Under the pieces are notes generated by a model. It was not told the origin of the DNA, did no database searches, and saw only the letters and a program-made list of their open reading frames with translations. DNA of 36,763 nt. Source: Afipia sp. GTDB taxonomy: Bacteria; Pseudomonadota; Alphaproteobacteria; Rhizobiales; Xanthobacteraceae. Position numbers and translations under genes: made by a program. Shown here piece after piece: positions 15,856-25,400 of this stretch. The DNA lies in the NCBI GenBank assembly GCA_030652315.1, contig JAUSAX010000087.1:1-36763 (forward strand), written 5' to 3'. How positions within the stretch are numbered: position 1 is the first letter of the stretch; the number at the start of each line of letters is the position of its first letter.

Positions 15856-18558
15856 CTATTTCGCTTGCGTACCGAGCGGCAGAACGACGAGGGAAGTATC
15901 CGAGTTCTGCGGATCGGGACGAACTTCGAATCCGAGCCGCCGGCACATGTCCAGCATTCTGTTGTTTCGGCTCAGCACGTGGCCGCGGATAGCGCGGACG
16001 CCTTCCGCCTGGCCGTACTCGATAATCATTTTCATGAACAGCAAGCCGAGACCGACGCCCTTGAGGTCGGACCGCACAAGCACGGCAAATTCCGAACTGG
16101 CGAAGTCGGCGTCGGTGTGAAGGCGCACCACGCCCAGCATCTTGCCGGTGGTCTCCTCGATGGCGACGAAAGCCATCGCGCGTGCGTAGTCGAGTTGCGT
16201 CAGGCGGGCGATGAACGGATGCGTCAGCTCTTTCATCGCGGAGAAGAACCGCAGCCGGATGTCTTCCTGGCTGACGTGTGAAAAGAACTCTGGATAGAGA
16301 TGCTCGTCCTCGGGCCGGACCGGGCGTACGAAGATGTGCTTGCCGTCCTTGAGCGTTATGTGCCGTTCCCATTCCTTCGGATAGGGCCGGATCGCAAAGC
16401 GGTAATGGCCGGAGCCACGGATCGTATCGCTCAGCGGTGCGATTGACACCTGGGCGTCCGCGGCGATCACACCATCCTTGTCCGCGAGCAGGGGATTGAT
16501 GTCGAGTTCGCGGATCTCGGGCAAATCCGCCGCCATTTGGGCGATCTTCACCAGTAGCAGCGCGACCGCGCCTTCATCCGCCGCCGGGACGTCGCGGTAG
16601 CTCTTGAGAATTCGCGAGACGCGGGTGCGCGCAATCAGATCCCTTGCCAGATTGAGATCAAGCGGTGGAAGCGCAAGCGCCTTGTCGTTGATGACTTCCA
16701 CGGCGGTGCCGCCGCGCCCGAATACCACGACCGGGCCGAAACTCGGATCGTCCGCGAGACCGGCGATCAGTTCGCGTGCGCGCGGACGCAGGATCATCGG
16801 ATGGATGGTTACACCGTCGATGCGGGCTTTCGGGCGCATCTTGGCGGCGCGCTGCAGGATTTCTTCTGTTGCGGCATGGACTGCGCGCTCGCTGGTCAGG
16901 TTCAGCCGCACGCCGCCGACATCGGACTTGTTCAGGATGTCGGGTGAGCTGATCTTGACGACGACAGTGTTGCCTGCGGCCAGGATCGCGGTTGCGGCGC
17001 GCGCTGCCTGATCCGGATCGCGTGCCAGCGTCGCCGAGGCAATGGGGATCGCGTAGGCGGCGAACAGTTCGGTGATCTCGATCGGATTGAGCCAGCCGCG
17101 CTTGTCTTGCAGGGCGTTCTGGACGATCGCGCGTCCCGCGGCCACATCCGGCGCGAAGTCTTCCGGTAGGCTGGGCGGCGTCTGCATCGCGACGTCCAGA
17201 CCTTCACGATAACGGACGATATGCATAAAGCCGCGTACGGCATCCGCCTCACTCGAGAAATGTGGAATGCCCGCTTCGCCGAAGACGGTACTGCTGGCGC
17301 CGCTATCGCCTACCCACGCCGCGAACACTGGCTTGCGGGAGTAAGTTTCCGCACGATACTTTTTAACGGCGGCGACCACGGCCTGCGCGGATTCAACCGG
17401 AGGCGCTAGCGTGTTCGGCGCATTCATGATGAGAACCGCGTTGTTGGCGGTGTCGCCCAGCACAAGTTCGCAGGCTTTCGCATAACGCTCGCCGCCGGCA
17501 TCGCCGAGAATGTCGACAGGGTTGGCACCCGACCAACGCTCCGGCAGTACCTTGTCGAGGCCTTTCTTGACGTCTTCGGAAAGGCCGGCAAGTTCACCGC
17601 CAAGATCAATCAGGCGGTCTACCGCGAGGACGCCAAGTCCTCCGCCGTTGGTGATGATCGCAAGCCGGTGGCCATGCGAGGATTGCAGGTGGCCCAGCGT
17701 TTCCGCCGCAGAGAACAGCTCGTCGAGGTCGAGCACGCGCAGCAGTCCCGCCCGGCGGAAAGCGGCATCGTAGACGGCGTCCGATCCCGCCAATGCGCCG
17801 GTATGGGTTGCCGCCGCGCGCGCGCCCTGAGTGTGACGACCTGATTTAATGACGACCACGGGTTTCACGCGCGCAGCGGCTCGCGCCGCCGACATGAATT
17901 TTCGCACGTCGCTGATCGACTCGACGTAAAGCAGGATGGCGCGCGTATCGGAGTCGAGCGCGAAATAGTCGAGCAGGTCGGCGAAATCGACGTCGAGATT
18001 CTCGCCCATCGAGACGATGGCTGAAAATCCGACGTTGCGGTTCGCAGCCCATTCCACCAGCGCGGTCGAGATCGCGCCGGATTGTGAAATTAGCGCGAGG
18101 TCGCCGTCCTGCGGCAGGCGCGACGCAAAACTGGCGTTCAGTTTCACGCGCGGCACCAGAACGCCGAGCGATGGTCCAATCAGGCGCAATCCTGTCGTTC
18201 GCGCGGTCTGTGCGATGGCTTCCGTGTACGAGCCGGTGCCGAGACCCAGGCCGGCGGAAAGCACCATCGCGGCCGGAAACCCGCGCGCGCCGGCTCTCCT
18301 TACGACCCCTGGTATGGCGGAGGGCGGTGTGGAGATGATCGTGAGGTCGGGCGTCCCCGGAATGTCCTTGATGTCCCGCAGCGTCTTGATGCCCTCGATT
18401 TCGGCGTACTTGCGGTTGACGATATGGATCGGTCCGCTGAAGCCTCCGCCGAGCAGGTTGCGCAGCGTTGCCCCGCCGACGGAGGCGGGCTTCGGGCTTC
18501 CGCCGATGAGCGCGATGGAGCGCGGCGCAAACAGGTGGTCGAGGCGGTACGTGCTCAT
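15856..18558 (-). CDS. pat: NDP-forming acyl-CoA synthetase-like protein fused to GNAT (Pat-type protein acetyltransferase)
   Basis: 900 residues. Order: CoA-binding Rossmann domain (about 5-135, SIALIGGSPKPASVGG), succinyl-CoA-ligase-like domain (about 150-460, with H252 in ATHTGALAGSD at the phosphohistidine position), ATP-grasp domain (about 480-705, VVVKISSPDILNKSDVGG), then a GNAT domain (about 735-885, RSDLKGVGLGLLFMKM acetyl-CoA loop, with E823 just before). This is the architecture of Salmonella Pat / E. coli PatZ, which acetylates and inactivates AMP-forming acyl-CoA synthetases. Whether the synthetase half is active here is unknown. The frame continues to an ATG at 18699. I chose ATG 18558 (MSTYRLDHLF), where the conserved fold begins. 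A strong palindrome lies about 110 bp upstream. Confidence 0.9.
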   Translation of the reverse strand: MSTYRLDHLFAPRSIALIGGSPKPASVGGATLRNLLGGGFSGPIHIVNRKYAEIEGIKTLRDIKDIPGTPDLTIISTPPSAIPGVVRRAGARGFPAAMVLSAGLGLGTGSYTEAIAQTARTTGLRLIGPSLGVLVPRVKLNASFASRLPQDGDLALISQSGAISTALVEWAANRNVGFSAIVSMGENLDVDFADLLDYFALDSDTRAILLYVESISDVRKFMSAARAAARVKPVVVIKSGRHTQGARAAATHTGALAGSDAVYDAAFRRAGLLRVLDLDELFSAAETLGHLQSSHGHRLAIITNGGGLGVLAVDRLIDLGGELAGLSEDVKKGLDKVLPERWSGANPVDILGDAGGERYAKACELVLGDTANNAVLIMNAPNTLAPPVESAQAVVAAVKKYRAETYSRKPVFAAWVGDSGASSTVFGEAGIPHFSSEADAVRGFMHIVRYREGLDVAMQTPPSLPEDFAPDVAAGRAIVQNALQDKRGWLNPIEITELFAAYAIPIASATLARDPDQAARAATAILAAGNTVVVKISSPDILNKSDVGGVRLNLTSERAVHAATEEILQRAAKMRPKARIDGVTIHPMILRPRARELIAGLADDPSFGPVVVFGRGGTAVEVINDKALALPPLDLNLARDLIARTRVSRILKSYRDVPAADEGAVALLLVKIAQMAADLPEIRELDINPLLADKDGVIAADAQVSIAPLSDTIRGSGHYRFAIRPYPKEWERHITLKDGKHIFVRPVRPEDEHLYPEFFSHVSQEDIRLRFFSAMKELTHPFIARLTQLDYARAMAFVAIEETTGKMLGVVRLHTDADFASSEFAVLVRSDLKGVGLGLLFMKMIIEYGQAEGVRAIRGHVLSRNNRMLDMCRRLGFEVRPDPQNSDTSLVVLPLGTQAK

Positions 18559-18667
18559 GAAAGGTCTCGGGCCATCGTCGTCACAGGCTATCGTAATTGT
18601 GCAGGAAATGCGTCGGGGATGGTCCAAGGGCATCGGGTCGCATGCGATTCCCCGGATGCCGGCATTG

Positions 18668-18693
18668 TGCAACATGTTCCGGAACATGGTGCA
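18668..18693. promoter_or_regulatory. Strong palindrome, candidate operator
   Basis: Perfect 16-bp palindrome CATGTTCCGGAACATG at 18673-18688. It extends to 26 bp (18668-18693) with a single mismatched pair. It sits in the 277-bp gap between the divergent Pat-type gene (start 18558) and the alpha/beta hydrolase (start 18836), well placed to control either. I do not recognise the binding protein. No regulator gene is adjacent. Confidence 0.55.
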
Positions 18694-18835
18694 GAGCAAT
18701 AAAATTCACCACGCCGCCGTTTTCAACGAATGCCGATTGGCATGAGGCCTGACATGCTTCTAGACTGAGCGGACTGCCTCGATGCGGAGCAGTAAAAGGC
18801 GTGTTCAGTGAAGTTGTTTGCCCGGGCAGGTCGCA

Positions 18836-19636
18836 ATGACAGCTAACGAGAGCCACCTCGCCGAAAAGGGCCGGCTACGCCCGCCAAATCTCGGTTTGTT
18901 TCTTGCCGAGGGGAGGGGCGTTTTCGAACTGAATGCGACATTGCTGATGGCGCCCGCGCTTCTGACGGCCCCGCGCGGTGACGGCCATCCGGTTTTGGTC
19001 TTGCCGGGTCTGCTGGCGAGCGATGTCTCCACCCTCATCCTGCGGCGCTATCTCGACCTGCTCGGATTTTCCACCCACCCGTGGGGCTTCGGGCGGAATA
19101 CCGGGGGCGTCTACAGCATGCGGGACAAGCTCGGAAAATTGCTGGCCAGCGTTCACGCCGCGACCGGCCGCAAGGTCAGTCTCGTCGGCTGGAGTCTCGG
19201 TGGCGTCTATGCGCGCGATCTGGCTTTGCGGATGCCCGACATGGTTCGTTATGTCGTGACGCTGGGCAGTCCGTTTGCCGGCGACATCACCGCCACCAAC
19301 GCAAAGCGCGTCTACGAAATGGTGTCGGGCGAGACCATCGAAGACGCCGACATGAAGGACATTCAGACGCTGTCCGGCGATCTGCCTGTGCCGACGTCGT
19401 CGCTCTATACGCGCTCCGACGGGATCGTGAACTGGCGCACATGTCTTGTTCGCGAATCCGAGACTGCCGAGAACATTGAGATTTCGCTCGCGAGCCATAT
19501 CGGAATTGGCGTCAATGCCGCGGCACTGTGGGCCGTCGCCGATCGTCTTGCGCAGCGGGAAGGCGAATTTCATCCGTTCGATCGCTCGGGGCCGTTTGCA
19601 TTGGCCTATGCACGTCCGGACAAAGTTGGCGCGTAA
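18836..19636 (+). CDS. Alpha/beta hydrolase (lipase/PGAP1-like)
   Basis: 266-residue serine hydrolase. The nucleophile elbow is GWSLGG with S120; likely partners are D195 (YTRSDGIVNW) and H221 (ASHIGIG). The N-terminal HPVLVLPGLLASD (51-63) is the oxyanion-side strand. No signal peptide, so cytosolic. It is clearly paralogous to the hydrolase at 31398-32171: GRKVSLVGWSLGG, TLGSPF, and FDRSG near the end are shared. I chose ATG 18836 (MTANESHL) over an upstream TTG at 18818. It precedes the WS/DGAT gene by 119 bp, so a role in ester-lipid turnover is a reasonable inference. Confidence 0.85.
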   Translation: MTANESHLAEKGRLRPPNLGLFLAEGRGVFELNATLLMAPALLTAPRGDGHPVLVLPGLLASDVSTLILRRYLDLLGFSTHPWGFGRNTGGVYSMRDKLGKLLASVHAATGRKVSLVGWSLGGVYARDLALRMPDMVRYVVTLGSPFAGDITATNAKRVYEMVSGETIEDADMKDIQTLSGDLPVPTSSLYTRSDGIVNWRTCLVRESETAENIEISLASHIGIGVNAAALWAVADRLAQREGEFHPFDRSGPFALAYARPDKVGA

Positions 19637-19755
19637 AAGAATACTGCCAAACAAGAATCGCCAGAAGAGCGACGGTGGCAATCGGATCATGAAGCCGAAA
19701 CGCGGACAAGGAATTGTTCGCAGGCGTCATGGTCTCGTTGAAACGGGAGGGTAAC

Positions 19756-21297
19756 ATGAGTCACGCCAAGAAGCTGTCCTCGATGGACGCATCGTTTCTG
19801 TATCTCGAAACGCCCGAGATGCCGATGCACGTCGGAAGCATGGCGATCTTCAAGCTGAAGGACGGTTATCAGGGCGACTTCTATGAAGACTTCAAAAAGA
19901 TGATCGAAGAGCGGATCCATGTCGCTCCGATCCTGAAGGTACGGCTGGAGAAGGCGCCGCTTGATATCGACAATCCAAGCTGGGTCGAGGACGATCAGTT
20001 CGACATCAACCGTCATATTTTTCGCGGCAGCCTTCCGGCGCCGCACAGCCGCGCGATGCTGGAGCGCACGGTGGGCTGGATACACGCGAAACTTCTCAAC
20101 AGGGCGCGCCCCTTGTGGGAGTTCTATGTGTTCGAGGGCATGGAGAATAACGAGGTCGGACTTTACTCCAAGATTCATCACGCCTGCATCGACGGCGGCG
20201 CGGGTGCTGCGCTGACCAACATGATCTACGACATCACGCCGGTGCCGCGCGAATTTCCGAAGGTCGTTCCAAGCAAGCCTGCCAACGAACCGCGCGATAT
20301 CGCGGCCAACATGCTCGATTCCTACACGCAGCTCTGGCGCCAGCCGCTGGACGCCACCAAGGCCAAAAGCTTCGATCTGCCGCGCACCGGCAAGAGCGAT
20401 CTCGGCTCCGTTCTGTTCGACAACGCGATGTTCCAGATCGAGAGCGGGATCAGGATGATCGGCGGTGTTCCAGAAACCGTCAAAAGTATCCGCGACATGG
20501 TGGCGAAGGTGTCCGATCCCAAGTCACGAGAAAGCCTTGCGAGCATGGTGTCGCCCCCGACGATGCTGAACAAGTCGATATCTTCGGAGCGAAGCTTCGC
20601 GGGCGTCTCGGTCTCGCTGCCGGAAGCCAAGGCGATCGGGAAACAGGCCGGCGGAAAGCTCAACGACGTCGTGATGGCGCTGTCGAGCGGTGTGCTGCGC
20701 CGGTATCTGCTCGAACACGGCGGGTTGCCGAGCCGCTCGCTGACCGCAGCAGTGCCGATCTCGCTGCGCGAGGAGGGTAACACCGATGCCAACAATCAGG
20801 TGTTCGGGATGATCTGCTCGCTTGCGACCAACATCGAGGACCCGAAGGCGCGGCTGGAAGCCATCATCGCGCAGTCGGCCAAATCAAAGGAAATGTCGCA
20901 TCCGCTGCGTGCGCTGATGCCGTCGGTTTCCAACGTCGCGATGCTTGGCGCGCCGATGCTGATTCAGGTGCTGGCGTTGCTCTACAGCCGTTCCAACCTG
21001 TCCGATGTGCTTCCGCCAACAGCGAATGTGACGATCTCCAACGTGCCCGGTCCGCGGCAGACACTTTATGCAGTGGGCGCCGAGCTGTTGCATATCTTTC
21101 CGGTGTCGATCTCGACGCATGGTCTTGCCCTGAACATCACGGTGCAGAGCTATCGCGATCAGCTCGATTTCGGTTTTATCGCCGGCGCGAACATCATTCC
21201 TCATGTCGAGGTGCTGGCGGATATGCTGCCCAAGGAATTCGAACTTCTCGCCGCGGCCTTTGCCGCGCCCGGCAACCGCGCAAGTGCCGCAAGCTGA
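19756..21297 (+). CDS. Wax ester synthase / diacylglycerol acyltransferase (WS/DGAT)
   Basis: 513-residue bifunctional acyltransferase of the bacterial WS/DGAT family, using acyl-CoA to make wax esters or triacylglycerol at the membrane. The catalytic motif HHxxxDG is present as HHACIDG (141-147), preceded by PLWEFYVFEG. Family signatures follow in the second half: NVTISNVPGPR, and GLALNITVQSY near the end. Length matches the family (about 450-520). The ATG at 19756 has GGAGGGT upstream. The frame extends to 19714, but MSHAKKLSSMD is the conventional start. The next gene starts 2 bp after its stop. The family is best known from actinobacteria, Acinetobacter and Marinobacter. Which product is made is unknown. 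Confidence 0.93.
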   Translation: MSHAKKLSSMDASFLYLETPEMPMHVGSMAIFKLKDGYQGDFYEDFKKMIEERIHVAPILKVRLEKAPLDIDNPSWVEDDQFDINRHIFRGSLPAPHSRAMLERTVGWIHAKLLNRARPLWEFYVFEGMENNEVGLYSKIHHACIDGGAGAALTNMIYDITPVPREFPKVVPSKPANEPRDIAANMLDSYTQLWRQPLDATKAKSFDLPRTGKSDLGSVLFDNAMFQIESGIRMIGGVPETVKSIRDMVAKVSDPKSRESLASMVSPPTMLNKSISSERSFAGVSVSLPEAKAIGKQAGGKLNDVVMALSSGVLRRYLLEHGGLPSRSLTAAVPISLREEGNTDANNQVFGMICSLATNIEDPKARLEAIIAQSAKSKEMSHPLRALMPSVSNVAMLGAPMLIQVLALLYSRSNLSDVLPPTANVTISNVPGPRQTLYAVGAELLHIFPVSISTHGLALNITVQSYRDQLDFGFIAGANIIPHVEVLADMLPKEFELLAAAFAAPGNRASAAS

Positions 21298-21299
21298 AC

Positions 21300-22313
21300 G
21301 TGGCACCTGCAATGATGGAAATGCCGCCGCTTCAGTATGCCCAGGTCAACGGCATGCGCATGGGCTTCTACGAAGCCGGTCCGAAAACAGACACGCCGCC
21401 GCTGGTGTTGTGCCACGGCTGGCCTGAAATTGCCTTCTCGTGGCGACACCAGATCAAGGCGCTGAGCGAAGCGGGCGTCCGGGTCATCGCGCCGGACCAG
21501 CGCGGCTATGGCGCGACGGATCGTCCGGAGTCGGTCGAGGCCTATGACATCGAAAATCTGACGGGCGACCTGATCGGGTTGCTCGATCACCTGAAAATCG
21601 ACAAGGCGATCTTCGTCGGCCACGACTGGGGTGGATTTATCGTCTGGCAGATGCCGTTGCGGCATCCGTCGCGCGTGGCTGGGGTCATTGGCGTTAATAC
21701 GCCGCATACGCCACGCACGCCGAGCGATCCGATCGGGCTGCTCCGCAAGCGTTACGGCGATCACCTCTACATCGCGCAGTTTCAGGACCCTGAACGTCGC
21801 GCCGACAAAATCTTCGACAGCCGCGTCGAACAGGCCTTCGATTTCTTCATGCGCAAACCCATGCCGCAGAAGAAGTCGCTGGAAGCCGGCGAGGGGCCGC
21901 CAGCCGCCGGTTTGGGAGCGTCGCCGAAGCTGAACATGGCGTTCCCGCAAATGGTCGCGGGCTACGACGGCAAGCTCGATCCGCGTGAGAAAATCCTGGC
22001 GCCTGAGGAAATGCAGGTGTTCGTGGATGCATTCAAGGTCTCGGGGTTCACTGGCGGGATCAACTGGTATCGCAACATGACCCGCAACTGGGAACGTTCA
22101 GCGCATATTGACCACACGGTGCGCGTGCCCTCGCTGATGATCATGGCCGAAAACGATGCGGTGCTCCCGCCGTCGTCATGCGACGGGATGGAGAATATCG
22201 TCCCGGACCTTGAAAAGTACATGGTCAGGGACAGCGGTCATTGGACCCAGCAGGAGCAGCCCGGCGAGGTCAGCGCCAAAATCCTCGACTGGCGCAGGCG
22301 GCGTTTCGGGTAA
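21300..22313 (+). CDS. Alpha/beta hydrolase, epoxide hydrolase type
   Basis: 337 residues. The nucleophile is an aspartate (D109 in VGHDWGG) rather than serine, and the oxyanion motif is HGWPE (39-43). Both are typical of epoxide hydrolases and haloalkane dehalogenases. The catalytic histidine is probably in DSGHWTQQEQP and the acid in ENDAVLPP. The likely reaction is hydrolysis of an epoxide to a diol. It starts (GTG 21300) 2 bp after the WS/DGAT stop, so it is translationally coupled; an ATG at 21312 is an alternative, and neither has a good ribosome site. It is followed by the P450 fusion, which could in principle make the epoxide substrate. Confidence 0.85.
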   Translation: MAPAMMEMPPLQYAQVNGMRMGFYEAGPKTDTPPLVLCHGWPEIAFSWRHQIKALSEAGVRVIAPDQRGYGATDRPESVEAYDIENLTGDLIGLLDHLKIDKAIFVGHDWGGFIVWQMPLRHPSRVAGVIGVNTPHTPRTPSDPIGLLRKRYGDHLYIAQFQDPERRADKIFDSRVEQAFDFFMRKPMPQKKSLEAGEGPPAAGLGASPKLNMAFPQMVAGYDGKLDPREKILAPEEMQVFVDAFKVSGFTGGINWYRNMTRNWERSAHIDHTVRVPSLMIMAENDAVLPPSSCDGMENIVPDLEKYMVRDSGHWTQQEQPGEVSAKILDWRRRRFG

Positions 22314-22445
22314 CGCCGCCGGGAGACCGCAGCCAAGCCCTTGCATTATAAGTTCTTTGCAAAAGATGCGCCGGAACAGTAGCTTCGGAGAAAAGCTCCG
22401 GGCCAACCGGGCGTCAAAGTCACGTGGGCAGGAGATACCCGAGCG

Positions 22446-25400
22446 ATGTCGTCCCAGAACAAATTGAATCCGATTCCGCATCCGCCGAAGAAGCCGGTCG
22501 TCGGCAACATGCTGTCGCTGGATTCGACCGCGCCGGTGCAAGATCTGGTGCGCAAGTCCAAGGAGCTGGGGCCGATCTTCTGGCTCGACATGATGGGCCA
22601 GCCGCTTGTGATCGTCTCGGGGTTCGACCTCGTCAATGAGTTGAGCGACGAGAAACGTTTCGACAAGGCGGTGCGCGGAGCGCTGCGCCGTGTGCGCGCA
22701 ATCGGAGGTGACGGACTGTTCACCGCCGACACCACCGAGCCGAACTGGAACAAGGCGCACAATATCCTGCTGTCGCCGTTCGGCGGCCGGGCGATGCAGT
22801 CATATCACCCGATGATGGTGGATATCGCCGAACAGCTCGTCAAGAAATGGGAGCGTCTCAACGCCGACGACGAAATCGATGTCGTCCATGATATGACCGC
22901 GCTGACGCTCGATACCATCGGGCTGTGCGGCTTCGACTATCGCTTCAATTCGTTCTACCGCGAGGACTATCATCCGTTCGTGGGTGCGCTCGTTCGCTCG
23001 CTCGAAACCATCATGATGACGCGCGGCATCCCGCTTGAGGGACTGTTCATGCGCGCGCGCCGCGCCGACATGGCGGCGGACGTCGCGTTCATGAACAACA
23101 TGGTCGATGAAATCGTCGCCGAGCGCCGCAAGAACGCCGACGCTGCTGCGAGCACGAAGGACATGCTCAATGCAATGATGACCGGCATCGACAAGGTGAC
23201 CGGAGAGCAGCTCGACGACGTCAACATCCGCTACCAGATCAACACCTTCCTGATCGCGGGTCACGAGACCACGAGCGGTCTGTTGTCCTGCGCGATCTAC
23301 GCCATGCTCAAGCACCCGGATGTGCTCAAGAAGGCGTATGAGGAAGTCGATCGGGTTCTCGGTCCCGATATCGATGCCAAGCCGACGTTCCAGCAGGTCA
23401 CGCAGCTCACCTACATTTCGCAGATATTGAAAGAATCCCTGCGAATGTGGCCGCCCGCGCCGGCTTATGGCGTGTCACCGCTCAAGGATGAGACGATCGG
23501 CGGCAAGTACAAGCTGCGCAAAGGCACGTTCGTCACGGTTCTGGTGATGGCGCTGCATCGCGATCCGTCGGTATGGGGTCCGAACCCGGATGTCTTCGAT
23601 CCGGAAAACTTCAGCCGCGAGGCGGAGACCAAGCGTCCCGCCAACGCGTGGAAGCCGTTCGGAAACGGCCAGCGTGCGTGCATCGGCCGCGGCTTCGCAA
23701 TGCATGAGGCTGCATTGGCGCTCGGCATGATCCTGCAGCGCTTCAAGCTTCTCGATCACACGCGCTACCAGATGCATCTGAAGGAAACGCTGACCATCAA
23801 GCCTGACGGCTTCAAGATCAAGGTGCGGGCGCGCTCGGATAAGGATCGCACGATCGTCGCCAACCGTCCGGGCACCGCTGCCGTTGCCAGCAGTGCGGGC
23901 GCGGCTGCGCCGGCGCGGGTGCGTCCCGGCCACAACACGCCGCTGCTCATTCTCTACGGTTCGAATCTCGGCACGGCCGAAGATCTCGCGCATCGCGTCG
24001 CCGATCTGGCTGAGGTCAACGGTTTCGCGACCAAGCTCGCGCCGCTCGATGACTATGTCGGCAACCTGAGCGATCAGGGCGGTGTCATCATTTTCTGCGC
24101 GTCCTACAACGGCGCGCCACCGGACAACGCCACCCAGTTCGTCAAGTGGCTGAGCAGCGATCTGCCCAAGGACGCCTTTAAGGGTGTTCGCTACGCCGTA
24201 TTTGGCTGTGGCAACAGCGACTGGCTTGCAACATATCAATCGATCCCGCGCATGATCGACGAGCGGCTTGCGGCGCATGGCGGAACTTCGGCCGTGGCGC
24301 GCGGCGAGGGCGACGCCCGCGACGATCTCGATGGACAGTTCGAGAAATGGTTCAAGTCGGTGCGCGAAATCGCGGTGAAGGAGTTCAGCATCGACACTGG
24401 CTTCACGCGCGAAGCCAATGACGAACCACTCTACAAGATCGAGCCGGTGGCACACAGTGCGGTCAACACCGTCGCGGTGTCCGGCGGCGCAGTCCCGGTG
24501 AAGTTGCTGGTCAACGACGAGTTGCAGATTAAGTCCGGGACCAATCCATCGACGCGCTCGACGCGGCATATCGAAGTCGAGTTGCCGGAGAATGTCACCT
24601 ATCGCGTCGGCGACCATCTCAGCATCATTCCGCGCAACGATCCCGTTCTGGTGGACGCGGTGGCGCGGCGGTTCGGTTTCCTTCCCGCCGATCAGGTGAG
24701 ACTGCATGTCGCCACCGGCCGCCGCGCGCAGTTGCCGGTCGACAACGCGGTGTCGGTCGGCCGGTTGCTCACAGAGTTCGTGGAGTTGCAGCAGGTCGCG
24801 ACCCGCAAGCAGATCCAGATCATGTCGGAACACACCCGCTGCCCGATGACCAAGCCGAAGCTGGAAGCGCTGATCGGCGACGATCCTGCCTCAACCGAAC
24901 TCTACCGTTCGGAAATCCTGGCCAAGCGCAGGTCGGTCTACAGTCTGCTTGAGGAATATCCGGCGTGCGAGTTGCCGTTCCATACCTATCTGGAAATGCT
25001 CTCGTTGCTGTCGCCGCGCTACTATTCGATCTCCTCATCGCCTGCGGTGGCCGGAGCTTCGAAATGCAGCGTCACCGTCGGCGTGGTTGATGCGCCGGCG
25101 AGTTCCGGGCGCGGAATCTACAAGGGCGTCTGCTCGAACTATCTCTCGAGTCGCCGCGCGGGCGATGTGGTCCATGCCATCGTCCGCGAAACCAAGGCTG
25201 GTTTCCGTCTTCCCGAGAATCCCGCGACGCCGATCATCATGGTCGGTCCCGGCACGGGGCTTGCTCCGTTCCGCGGCTTCCTGCAGGAGCGTGCCGCGAT
25301 GAAGGCCAAGGGCAAGTCGCTCGGCCCGTCGATGCTGTTCTTCGGCTGCCGTCATCCGGAGCAGGATTTCCTGTATGCGGACGAGCTCAAGGGTTTCGCG

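Noticed and set aside
18559..18699. N-terminal extension of the Pat-type protein to an ATG at 18699
   Set aside because: The extra 47 residues have no similarity to the fold and would place the strong palindrome inside the coding region.
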